Shown: in pieces, positions 1 to 12,000 of the stretch
Numbering within the stretch: the first letter of the stretch is position 1
How the letters are laid out: each line of letters starts with the position of its first letter
From: Limnomonas spitsbergensis
Lineage: Eukaryota; Chlorophyta; Chlorophyceae; Chlamydomonadales
Direction of reading: 5' to 3'
Length of the DNA stretch: 64,000 bases
Assembly (NCBI GenBank): GCA_037349105.1
Contig: JAYJMM010000103.1
Location: 2,852,001-2,916,000 of the forward strand
Made by a program: the position numbers and the translations under genes
The notes under the pieces: model-generated
What the model was told of the DNA's origin: nothing
The model's database searches: none
What the model saw: only the letters and a program-made list of their open reading frames with translations

Positions 1-3000
1 TGTCCCGAAGCGTGCCCCCCTCCTTCACCAGATATTGCAACACCTCCACCTACACGTATCAAAGGTGTGCGGGGACGTGGTGGGTGTATGTGTGAGTGTG
101 TGGAATGGTGTGTGTGTGTGAGTGTGTGGAATGGTGTGTGTGTGTGTGGAATGGTGTGTATGTGTGTGGTGATATGGTGTGTGTGTGTGGTTATATATGG
201 TGTGTGTATGTGTGTGGTGGTGTGCATGTATGTCTTACACACAGTCGAGGCAAAATATGATGCCAACCACCCCCACCTGTCTCTCAGCCATTTTTGACGT
301 GTTGGAAGCAAAGTATGAATAGAACGGCTTGTCCGCCAGCGCCAGGGGCAGGGGCACCAGCTCTCTCACGGACTGCGAGTCGGCCAGCAGCCGCCCCTCC
401 GGCCCGGGTGTCTCGTGCAGCATAGCCACAGCGAGCGCGTGGGACAGAAGCCTCTCCGCGGTACCACTGCCGTCGTCCTCCAAGCGCCCGCACATCATTA
501 GGTATCTGGGCCAAGTTGGGGGACAAGGTCAGGTTTGGTTGAGGGTTCTAGGGTTTAGGTTTCATGGTGCTAGGGCTTACATAATTAGGTTTTATTAACG
601 TTACCCTAAACCCGCAAGCACCTGGGGTTTGATAGACGCGATCCCTAATCCCGCAAGCACCTGGGTCTGATAGACGTTGCCCTCAACTCGCAAGCACCTG
701 GGTTTGATAGACATTGCCCTCAACCCGCAAGCATCTGGGTTTGATAGACATTACCCTTAACCCGCAAGCACCTGGGTTTGATAGACGTTGCCCTTAGCCC
801 GCAAGCACCTGGGTTTGATATGGTAGACGTAACCCTTAACCCGCAAGCACCTGGGTTTGATAGACATTGCCCTAAACCCGCAAGCACCTGGGTTTGATAG
901 ACATTGCCCTAAACCCGCAAGCACCTGGGTTTGATAGACGTTGCCCTTAACTCGCAAGCACATGGGTTTTATAGACGTTGTCCTAAACCCGCAAGCACCT
1001 GGGTTTGATAGACATAACCCTTAACCCGCAAGCACCTGGGTTTGATATGGTAGACGTAACCCTAAACCCGCAAGCACCTGGGTTTGATACGGTAGACGCT
1101 ACCCTAAACCCCAATCCTGCAAGCGCCCACAAACACGGTCCCTTCCCCTCACCTTGGCCCCATGACTCATCAAGCAAGACAAGGCCTTGTCGAACGGGGC
1201 CACCTGAGTGTGGCTCCCATCACGACAGGAACAGAAAGCGCACACAGATATCGCTGTGGAGATAACACGCTCGGGGGCGAACTTGCTCCTCACCTCTCAC
1301 ACGACGCCGTGCAGCCCGCAAACACGGTCACCTACACTCCCTTACCTCTTGGGGCCTTAGCTAGACATGGCCTCGCCACAAAAGTGCCAAAAATAACAGC
1401 AAGTGAAAGCGCAAAACAACAAAACAGGCAGGACAAAACTTCTTGCGTGCGCGCGCGCGCGGGCCTCCGTGGGATTTCTTCTCACCTCTCGCACGATGCT
1501 GCGCAGCCTGCGAACGTGGTGCCCATCCAAGTCTTTTTGAAGCAGCGGTGCAGCAGGTAGACCAGCGAGACGCTGAACGCGGTCAACGTCTGGCCCAGCC
1601 TCAGCACGAGGCAGCCGCCGGGCGCGAGGCAGCGAAGCCCTGTCGAAGCCGACCACAGAAGCTGCCGGCGGTACGCCACGTTCAGCTCCATCTCCATGGA
1701 CGGACCAATGGCGCCAGCGCTGTCCCCGCTCAAAAGAAGATTCAACCCGCTAAGGTCCCCCAGGACCAACGTGGCGACGGGCCCGCCGATTGTGGACACC
1801 TGCATAAGTTCAGCAGGATCAGCAGGATCAGCAGGACCGGCAAGATCAGCAGGATCAGCAGGACCGGCAGGATCAGCAAGCTACCGCTTCTCTGCAGCCA
1901 ACTAGCCACTCTCCCAGCTCTCCCAACACTCACCAGATCCTCGCTGCTCTCCGGTGTACAAATCCGCAGCGTCGCAGCTGCAGTGCCCTCCAAGACATCC
2001 AGGGCGGCCGGCGCATAGCCTTATACACACAAACAGGGCAGAGAGAGGGAGGGCTGGAGCGTATGAGGCAGGTTTCATGTGACGCGGCAAAGAGGGAGGG
2101 CTGGAGCGTATGAGGCAGGTTTCCTGTGACGCGGTAGAGAAGGAGGGCTGGAGCGTATGAGGCGCGATTCATGTGCCGTGGCAGGGAGGGAGGGCTGGCG
2201 TTTTCCCATCAGCGTCCACTTGTGTGTGAACCAGACCAACTCAGGTGGGTCGCTGGGCGGACAGCACCTGGCCGAAGGCGACAATCAGCTGGTCAAGGGC
2301 TTGGTCTCCATCAGCGTAGGGGTGGCCAACTTGGGTGACTCCCAAGGGTGCTCTGGCACGCACTTCAAAAACTAGGGTGCCCACCAGTGTTTATTTTTAT
2401 GTTCACCTGACCACCTTTCCGGGGACTGCCGGGCGGCCACCACATGGCCTATGGGGACACAACCTTGAGAGGCCTACAGTGGGCGATCCGGCACCAGTTC
2501 TGCTGCACCTGCCCCCCACGCCCGCAGGTTGCTGGATCGTACCTGAAGCGCGCTAAATGACTAGGGCGCCCACCTCCTGTTAGCGCACCTGCAAGCTCAA
2601 GCGAAGGCTCAAGCCATTTTTTTCATGCATACGCCAGTCTATTGTTTTCAATTCATAACAAGAATTCCAATTCCTGCCTCCCATCAGACTCAGCCTCTCC
2701 ACACCCTCCCAGCCTCAGCCCCTACCAGCCATTACCCTCCCAGCCTCAGCCTCAGCCCCTCCCTGCCCTTGCCCTCCCAACCTCAGCCCCTCCCTGCCCT
2801 TTCAACCTCACCTTCAGCCTCGGCCGATTCATCTGGCGGCCGCCACGTGCGTAGATTTGGACCGCCCACGCCCGCCTGTTCCCGCCCCTCACATAACCGC
2901 CTCGCAGCCGCCGTGTCCATCAGCACTGTATGCATCGCTCCTTCTCCTCCGCCTCCTCCTTCCGCTCGTTCACCCACCGCCGCCGCCCGCTCCAGCACGT

Positions 3001-6000
3001 ACTCTGTGGCGGTGGTGCCCTTCATGGAGAGGTCTAACAAAAGCGGATGAGGAGCTTGTGCCAACTTGACCTCCTCCAGCAGGCCAAATGCAGCATCAAG
3101 AGCGCCCACCTGGGGAGGGTGGTCAAGGGTCGAGAGGGTCCAGGGTTCAGGGGTCACTCATAACCCTCAACCCGCAACTAGGGATGGACTGGGCAGGGCT
3201 CAGGGTTTAACCGTAAGAAAGGGACGGACTGGACAAGGAGCTGAGACTGATCTGCAGGGAGACTGATCTTGATGAAGAAAACCCTGAACCCCACAACCAT
3301 GCGGTGTTTTTAAGGTGTGGAGGGGGCTACTTCTGGGAGATGTGGAGGTGTGGACGGGGCTACCTCTGGGAGGTGTGGAGGTGAGGGAGGTATGGAGGGG
3401 GGTGCCTCTGGGTGGTGTAAAGGTTTGGGAGGTGTAGAAGGGGTTGCTTCTAGGCAAACAGGGTTCAAGCCTTAAGCTGCAAGGTCGCGTTTTCAGGGCT
3501 CAGATCCCAGTAACAAAAATCAGGGAGCAGTCATGGTTGAAGGTCCAGCGGGGTGGGGCGGAGTGGGGCAGGGCAATCAGCGGAAATTTGGTTGGGCCGG
3601 GTTGGGTCGGGGTCGGGCTGGGTGGGGTGGGGTGCGGCAGGGCAATCAGCGGAAATGCGGGTTGGGCCGGGTTAAGTCAAGTTGGGCAGGGTTGGGTTGG
3701 GGTCGGGCTGGGTGGGGTGGGGCAGGGCAATCAGCGGACAGTCCAGGTGGGTCGCAATCCGTGGGTCACCTTGAAGTAGCCACGTCCCAGCGGGCCGCCC
3801 TTGGGGTCCGAGCGCGGCGCCAGGCAGGGGTCAGAATGCCCACATAGGTGCCCGCTTCTGCTGCACCGGCCAGCCTCCTCGTCGGCCTCCAGCTCAGCTT
3901 TAAGCACTGTCGCGTGCCCCGTTCTTGCTCCATCCTCCTCATCCTGGTTCTTCTGCCCCTGTCCGTTCGTCTCGGCCTTGAAAAATCCATCAGGTGCGGT
4001 CCCAGGCTTCCGCCTGCTCGTCCCGGCCGCCTCCGGCTCGGCTTCTGCCTCCAGCCTGAGCGCGGCGCCAGAGGGAGTGCCCTCCGCCTCCCCTTCTGCC
4101 TCCCCATCTGTCTCCACTTTCATCACGGCGCTCGACGCAGGCCCCCCCTGTTCGATCTTGACAGCAGACACAGCGCCGGAGAGAGCCGCCTGCGCCTCCT
4201 CGGCCAGCTCCGCCTTGATGACATGCGCCGCCTTGACAAAGCCAAGGGCGCCCAAGCCAGTGGCACCGCTGCCGCCGCCGCCGCCGCCACCACTACAGCC
4301 ACTTCTCCCGGATCCTGCTCTTGATTTATGGTATGCGCCTAAACCAGGGCCAGACCTTGAATCGAGTCCCGCTCCAGAACCGAGTCCCGCTCCAGAACCG
4401 AGTCCCGCTCCAGAACCGAGCCCTCCGGCACCATATCGCGCATCAGCTTCTTCTTCATCATTTTCTTCTTCTCCATTGCCGTCCGATCGCTTCTGTTTTA
4501 ATTCGGCCTGCCGCAGTCCCTTGGCTGCCTCCCTCTCCTCCTTGACCTTGGCAGGCCCGAGCTTGAGCAGGTGTTGGGCCTGCCACGCTGAAGCCCCACC
4601 CAAGGCTGACCGGAGCGCTGTCAGCACGTTGTCGTCTGGCACGGCCTGTTCAAATTAGAATTCGACTTGAATGAGGATTGATGAAACTGAGGTATGGAGC
4701 ATGTATATTGCATGGGTACCCGGGAGTTGGTTTTGCGGCAGCTGGGATTTAAAAGCTGGCATTTCAAAACTGGCAGTTGGTTTTGAGACAAAAGCTGGGA
4801 TTTCAAAACGACCCCAATAGGTCCATGGTCCATGCCTCATAGCCATTGTCCATGACTTTAGACATGATTTGAATCATCACAAGGTAAAACATACTTTCAT
4901 ACGGAAACGATGAAAACATATCGTTAAACAAAAAACAGGTGCCCTAGGATCGTCGTCACTGACGGCTCCGTCCAACTTACACGGCATACGTGGAGTTGAG
5001 GGCTCGGCATTTGGGGGGGGGGGGGAAGGGTACCGGTATGTCAGTTGTTTTATAAAACCGCTACGCGAGATCAGTCTTTATTTTATTCCCCCCCCTAAGG
5101 TTCACCCCACACGTCGAAATGAGGGGCACAAGTTCCGAGGTATGAGGTGTATTATCAGCAGTACAGTACTATGCCATAATTGCCATTGCGCCCATATTAA
5201 TAAACCGCGCACGTTGATTCAGGTAAAAGCAGGGGGGACAGCAGGGGGGGGAAAGTAGCTGATTTTGCCTTGAAATTAGGGTGGCTGAAGGTCAGCTACC
5301 TAATTCAGCCACCGTAAGGACCGTAATTGGCACAACACTGATGATCAGGTTTCCCACAATACCCCCACCACAAGCCGGTAGGGTAACGTAAGATTGAGAG
5401 GCAAGGGTTCAGTTGCTTTTATCGGGGCCCACACGAAGGTCCACCCCTAAAGCAGGAAGTGGCTGCGTTCACAGGTATATCCACGAGCAACCGCCCGCCC
5501 AGCTTCACAGTGCCAATTTGTGTGCTACTATCCCCCACTTTTACGACCCCAGGCTTTTCATCCCAGCCTCATCCTCTGCCGCCTGGTGGCATTACAGTTT
5601 CACTAGTGTCACAGACTCACAGTTTGGCTGGTGAAAGGTGGGGTGGGACAGATTGGCTTGGTTGTCATATTTCATGAGTGACACATATGAAAGGTGTGAC
5701 GTTTCGTGGTGTGGCGTTTGTTGGTCACACTTAGTGAGTGTCATATGCAAAAAGTCAAAGGAAAGTGAAAGGACTGTTTGTCACACTTCATAAGTGACTG
5801 ATGGAAGGCCTGAAGGTGCTTGTTGTTACCCTATAAGAGTGCGTCGGGCTACAAAGTGTGGGTGGCAGGGCTGCAACAGGGAATCCCTTCCAGAGGGATC
5901 ACCGTCAAAAGTGGGATGGGGCGAAAGGGGTAGGGGACGCCAGTCGCTGGGATGATTTGGCCGGTCCTTGCTGGAATACTGATCATTTTACGATCGGGAC

Positions 6001-9000
6001 AACGGATGAGCCTCCTTCATGTGGTGGATATCAGAGTGCACTTTGGTCCCTCTAGAGGGACAAGCCTGCCCAGGACTAACAAAAAGTGGATTAAATAAAC
6101 TCTGGGGCGGTGTGAAACGCTAAGCGGCAGGAGCAGGGGTGTGGCGGAAGGATTTCGGGGAGGCAGCATTCCGGGGCGGCAAGACTTTCAAGCGGCCGGG
6201 TTCCTTGCAGGACGTCACCTTTGACTTCATGATCTGTTTGGGCGTAAACTGCGTCAGTGGCACCCAGCCTTCACCCAGCTCCTCGGAAGTGAGTGGCGCG
6301 TCGTTGGTGAGCCAACGTGTGTTCGGGAGCGGGGTCCAGTCGGACCTCACCTACGACAGCAGGTGGGGGACCAGGTTGCATATCAGTCTCCTGAATTGTG
6401 GCGAATAACAAGCGAAGTGCATTCAAGTGCCCTGCAGTGCCCTTTTAGTGTCCTGTAGGGCCCTGAAGTGCTCTGAACTTCGTTTGAGTGCCCTGTAGTG
6501 CCCGGTTGTGTGTTGCTGTGCCTCCATGTACCAGGGTGTGCCCTGTTGCACCCCTATCCCAGCCCGGCCCTGCTGCACCCCCCTCACCGTCCCTGAGGAG
6601 CGCTCGTTGCCACCCTTGGTAAATCCCAGCCCGCTTTTCTTGCTCCCGTTCCCTGCCGCCTCTAGGGCCGAGCTCATACCCTGCAACAGCAGGACAACAA
6701 CAAATGGTTTTGGGTTTAGGGTCACATATTTAAAAAGCTCAAACCATGCAACATCAGAGCAAAAACAGTGGGTTCAGGGTTCAGGGTTCAGGGTTCAGGG
6801 TCGCAAACATTAATCAAGCTCAAACCATGCAACAGCAGCACAACAAAACGTTTTGGGGGTGAAGGGTTTAAGGTAAGACCCGTTCCATTCAGGGTTGAGG
6901 GCTCAAACCCTCCACCATGCTCCATAGCACTCAGACCTGTCAGCCATTAACCATTCAGTGCACCCCCCCCTCCCCCCCTACCCCCGGTGCACCCCAGACG
7001 GACCTGCTCCTCCCGCCCCAGGCCCTGCCCAGGCTTATAACCAAGATCGGCCATCATCTTCATTGCCTTCGAGCTGCCTGCAAAGCTCCCCTCGCTCTCC
7101 CCGCCAGCAGGAACGCTGCTCGCCGCTGCCACGAGCTCGTTGCCCGCCGCCCCGGTCCCGCTTGGGGCCCCTGCCGGGGCGTCCGTAGAGGCCGGGCCAT
7201 CAAAAGCTATATTCCGCTTCTTAGCCTGGATCAGCAGGGGGGGGGGGGAGGGTTTACGGTTTACGGTGAAGGGTGAACCTTCAAGGGCAGGCCAGGCATC
7301 TCAAAAAGTGTCTTGAGAATGTTGCACTTAGGCTCAAAAGTGGCAAACATGCACAAAGTGGCATACTTGAACGCAAACTGGCTTGAACGGAAACATATTT
7401 GAACACAAAGTGACACACATACAAACAAACACGATGGAACGCAAACAGGCGCACATGTTCATTCCCACGCTAACCGCATCACACACTCCTCACACCCCTA
7501 CCCAACACCACAAACCCACCCCCCACCCACCTGCTCCTTGCGTTCCTGGTCTGCGCCTGCCAGGTCCCCTCAGGTATGCCAGCAGCATCACCAGCAGAAT
7601 CACACTTGTTCACACCCTATCCTCAAATTTCACTTGCACCAGTGCTGTGCGCTCGTACAGGGTCAGTATCAGGCTCCTCTTAAGTGGCATCACACCACAC
7701 TTATTCACACCTCCATTCATCTGTACCCTGTTGCACTTTGCGCTCGTCCAGAGTCATGATCAGGCCCCTTATGCGTGACACTTATCAACCTTGTTCACAC
7801 ATCCGTTCAACCTTACCCACTTGCACTTTGCCCTGGTCCAGGGTCCCTTCCTGGCCCCTCCATTGAACAACACATCACACTTGTTCACACATCCGTTTAT
7901 CCATTCCCACCTGCGTTTGGCGCTCGTCCAGGGTCCCCTCCAGGCCCCTCTTGCGTGACACCTCATTCCCGGTGTTGTTGTTGGAGCCATCCAAGTCAGC
8001 ATGGGGTGCCAGATACCACTCGCGGTCCAGTTTGCGCACCTGGCGAGATTAGAAGGGCCAGGGTCCAGGACAAGATAGCAACGGAAGTACGTATATTCGG
8101 GTGATTCAGTTGGATCAAGTTAAAGTGAAGTCCCTTATGACTGATTCTGTCATTCTGCACTTCTGATTGACTGAGACTGCTATATGGCTGATTCTGCTGT
8201 TTTGATCATTCTGCTGTTCTGATCATTCTGCTCTTCTGATCGCCGGGCTGAGGCTGCCTTAGGGCTGATTCTGCTGTTCTGATCATTCTGCTCTTCAGGT
8301 TCACTGAGGCTGCCTTAGGGCTGATTCTGCCGTTCTGATCATTCTGCTCTTCTGGTTGACTAAAACCCTTCTGGGGCTGATTCTGCCATTCTGAACAATA
8401 ATCGGGGGCCTTATTCTACCATTTTGACTCTGCCATGCTTATTCTCCCTTTCCAAGACCAAATTCTGCTCTTCTGATGGTGCTAAAATCCCTGTTGGGGC
8501 TGAATCTACCATTCTGAACCCCATTCGGAGGCCTTATTCTGCCATAATGATTCTGCCATTCTGAAACCTATTCGGGAAGCATGCCGCCCTCCGCACTCCC
8601 GCCAAAGAAAAATAATCTGGGGGCATGCCAATAACATAACGCCTTCGGGCCTGATAAAACATTGTCGATACACCATTGGGCTTCGCACAAAAAAAGCTTG
8701 GCCTGCCGCCGCCCGCACTCCCCGCTAAAGACAAAAATCAATCGGAGGGCTGGCCACCCCCCGCACTCCCCGCTAAAGACAAAAACCAATCGGGGGGCTG
8801 GCCGCCCCCCGCACCCCCCGCGGAAGAAACCCTAAACCCTCAACTCAACATTAAACCCTAATCCATACACCCCTTAAGCCTAAACTCTAAACCCTACTCA
8901 ACTCAATCTCAACCCTAAACCCCAAGCCCCCAAACCCTAAGCCATAAGCCCTAAACCCTACAGCCGTCAGAATAGAGGTGGGAGGGGCTGGTACCTATCA

Positions 9001-12000
9001 GAACGTCAGAATGGGGGTGGGAAGGGCTGGTACCTATCAGAACGTCAGAATGGTCGGAACGGGGGTGGGAGGGGCTGGTACCTATCAGAACGGCAGAATA
9101 GTCGGAATAGCAGAATGGGGGTGGGAGGGGCTGGTATCTATCAGAACGTCAGAATCAACGGAATAAGAGGAATGTACGATATCGTTAGCAGAATGAGTGA
9201 ATATTGGATTGTAATTCTGTGATTCCGTTTGGGGGGGAAATTATCCGATTCTGGTTATGACTGGGCAGAATTCTACTCAAAACCTGCATCATTCTCTTTG
9301 AGGGATATTTCTTCGATTCCCCTGTTCAGCAGAATTTCCAGTCTTCCGATATTTGCTGATGGGGTCCAGGGTTCAGAGCTCAGAGTCCAGGGTTCAGTGT
9401 CCAGTTATCGGATTGATGCTCAAGGGCTATTGAGGGGGTTGAGGAGAGGGGGCCCGTGGTTTTGCCTGCGGATGTAAACCCTCTCAGAGATCACGCTGAG
9501 AAGTGCAAGGAAGTGGTGCTAGGAGCGTCTCGCGTTTCAATGGTGCATGGACGGACGGAGGCGCCAGGAGAAAGTAGCCCCAGGGGCCCAAGGGTGGGGC
9601 CATTCATGGTTTAGGGTCCAAGGCGTGGGTCCAAGGTGAAGGTTCAAGCAGGATTGGGGGCCGAGGGCTATGATTGACGCAGGGAGGAAGGATATGGGGC
9701 TGGAGCTCGCTGCTGCCTCCTTACTCCTCCCCCGAAGGTCCCCTCTATCGCGCGTCATCGCCCTCATCTGGGGGCTGGAGCTCGCTGCTGCCTCCTTGCC
9801 CCCCCCTTCTAGGGCCCCTCTATCCCGCGTCATCACCCTCATCTGGGGGCTGGAACTCGCTGCTGCCTCCTTGCCCTGCTCACTCTACCGCGCGTCATCA
9901 CCCTCATCTAGGGGCTGGAGGTCGCTGCTGCCTCCTTGCCCCCCCTTCTAGGTCCACTCTATCGAGCGTCATCACCCTCATCTGGGGGCTGGAGGTTGCT
10001 GCTGCCTCCTTGCCCCCCCTTCTAGGTCCACTCTATCGCGCGTCATCACCCTCATCTAGGGGCTGGAGGTTGCTGCTGCCTCCTTGCCCCCCCTTCTAGG
10101 TCCACTCTATCGCGTGTCATCACCCTCATCTGGGGGCTGGAGGTCGCTGCTGCCTCCTTGCCCCCCCTTGTAGGTCCACTCTATCGAGCGTCATCACCCT
10201 CATCTGGGGGCTGGAGGTCGCTGCTGCCTCCCTGCCCCCCCTTCTAGGTCCACTCTATGAAGCGTCATCACCCTCACCTGGGGGCTGGAGATCGCTGCTG
10301 CCTCCTTGCCCCCCCTTCTAGGTCCACTCTATGAAGCGTCATCACCCTCATCTGGGGGCTGGAGGTCGCTGCTGCCTCCTTGCCCCCCCTTCTAGGTCCA
10401 CTCTATGAAGCGTCATCACCCTCATCTGGGGGCTGGAGGTCGCTGCTGCCTCCTTGTCCCCCCCCTTCTAGGTCCACTCTATGAAGCGTCATCACCCTCA
10501 TCTAGGGGATGGAGGTCACTGCTGCCTCCCTGCCCCCCCTTCTAGGTCCACTCTTTCAAGCGTCATCACCCTCATCTGAAGGCTAGAGGTCGCTGCTGCC
10601 TCCTTGCCCCCCCTTCTAGGTCCTCTCTATCGCGCGCCATCACCCTCATCTGGGGGCTAGAGCTCGCTGCTGCCTCCTTGCCCCCCTTCTAGGTCCTCTC
10701 TATCGCGCGTCATCACCCTCATCTAGGGGCTGGAGGTCGCTGCTGCCTCCTTGCCCCCCTTCTAGGTCCTCTCTATCGCGCGTCATCACCCTCATCTTGG
10801 GGCTAGAGCTCGCTGCTGCCTCCTTGCCCCCCTTCTAGGTCCTCTCTACCGCGCGTCATCACCCTCACCTGGGGGCTGGAGGTCGCTGCTGCCTCCTTGC
10901 CCCCCCTTCTAGGTCCACTCTATCGCGCGTCATCACCCTCATCTGGGGGCTGGAGGTCGCTGCTGCCTCCCTGCCCCCCCTTCTAGGTCCACTCTATCGA
11001 GCGTCATCACCCTCATCTGAGGGCTGGAGGTCGCTGCTGCCTCCTTGCCCCCCCCTTCTAGGTCCACTCCATCGAGCGTCATCACCCTCATCTGAGGGCT
11101 GGAGCTCGCTGCTGCCTCCCTGCCCCCCCCTTCTAGGTCCACTCCATCGAGCATCATCACCCTCATCTGAGGGCTGGAGGTCGCTGCTGCCTCCTTGCCC
11201 CCCCCTTCTAGGTCCACTCCATCGAGCGTCATCACCCTCATCTGAGGGCTGGAGCTCGCTGCTGCCTCCCTGCCCCCCCCTTCTAGGTCCACTCCATCGA
11301 GCGTCATCACCCTCATCTGGGGGCTGGAGCTCGCTGCTGCCTCCCTGCCCCCCCAAGGTCCACTCTATCCTGCGTCATCACCCTTCACCCTCATTTGGTG
11401 GCTAAAGGTCACACCATCTTAGCACCATCTTAGCAACCATCTAAGCAACAGCAAACGTCTCCTTGATCTCCCTCCTCCCTCCCCATCTTCCACTCACTTC
11501 CAGATCCTGGCACCAGATGTCAGCGAATATCTTCTTCACCTCCCTCAGGACACCCTTGAGCGCCTGGGTGCTGGAGCCATGGCGGTCGAGCGCCTCCTTC
11601 ATGGCGTCACCCTGCAGGCGGATAGGAACCGTGGGGATAAAAAGGAAGTGCCGTTTTTTTGGCTTGACGAGACCTCACGACAGGGAAATTTGCCGTTTTT
11701 TGTGGTGAAGATCAAGACAATATTTCTTCATTCCAGCATACAGCTCCCTGTTACCGAATGACGAGTGGCCATACGGTCAAGGAAGTTTCGTTTATTGGAG
11801 TTGGAGGTGTCCTTCATCGGATTGGTTTGCGTCAAGAGGATCGTCCACGGTATCATTCAAAGCTTTGTTTTTTTTGCGTTGAGAAGACCAGAGCAGGGCA
11901 TATTCGAACACAGCATGTTAGCACTGGAGGCATGGCGGTCGGGCGCATGCTTCATGGTGCATGCTTCATGGTGCATGCTTCATGGCGCTTTCTTCATGGT

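Larger units (their letters stand above)
277..1799 (-). other. C-terminal degenerate methyltransferase-like domain of CMTR2 (exons 19-20)
   Basis: Exon 19 (1799-1486) reads [20 protein letters not shown], then [16 protein letters not shown] and [13 protein letters not shown], a Rossmann strand-helix pattern like the late strands of FtsJ enzymes. Exon 20 (505-277) follows in phase ([11 protein letters not shown] to KMAERQ) and matches the final helical part. No obvious catalytic tetrad is seen, as in the inactive second domain of animal CMTR2. Confidence 0.7.

Noticed and set aside
1150..1300. Possible CMTR2 exon (minus: [17 protein letters not shown] ... SHGAK)
   Set aside because: Its acceptor side is a copy of the exon 19 donor, lacks a pyrimidine tract, and its phase breaks the direct exon 19 to exon 20 join.
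9670..11356. ORFs of 93-141 codons in the 74-75 bp array
   Set aside because: Open only because the unit length is near a multiple of three; no start context or relatives.
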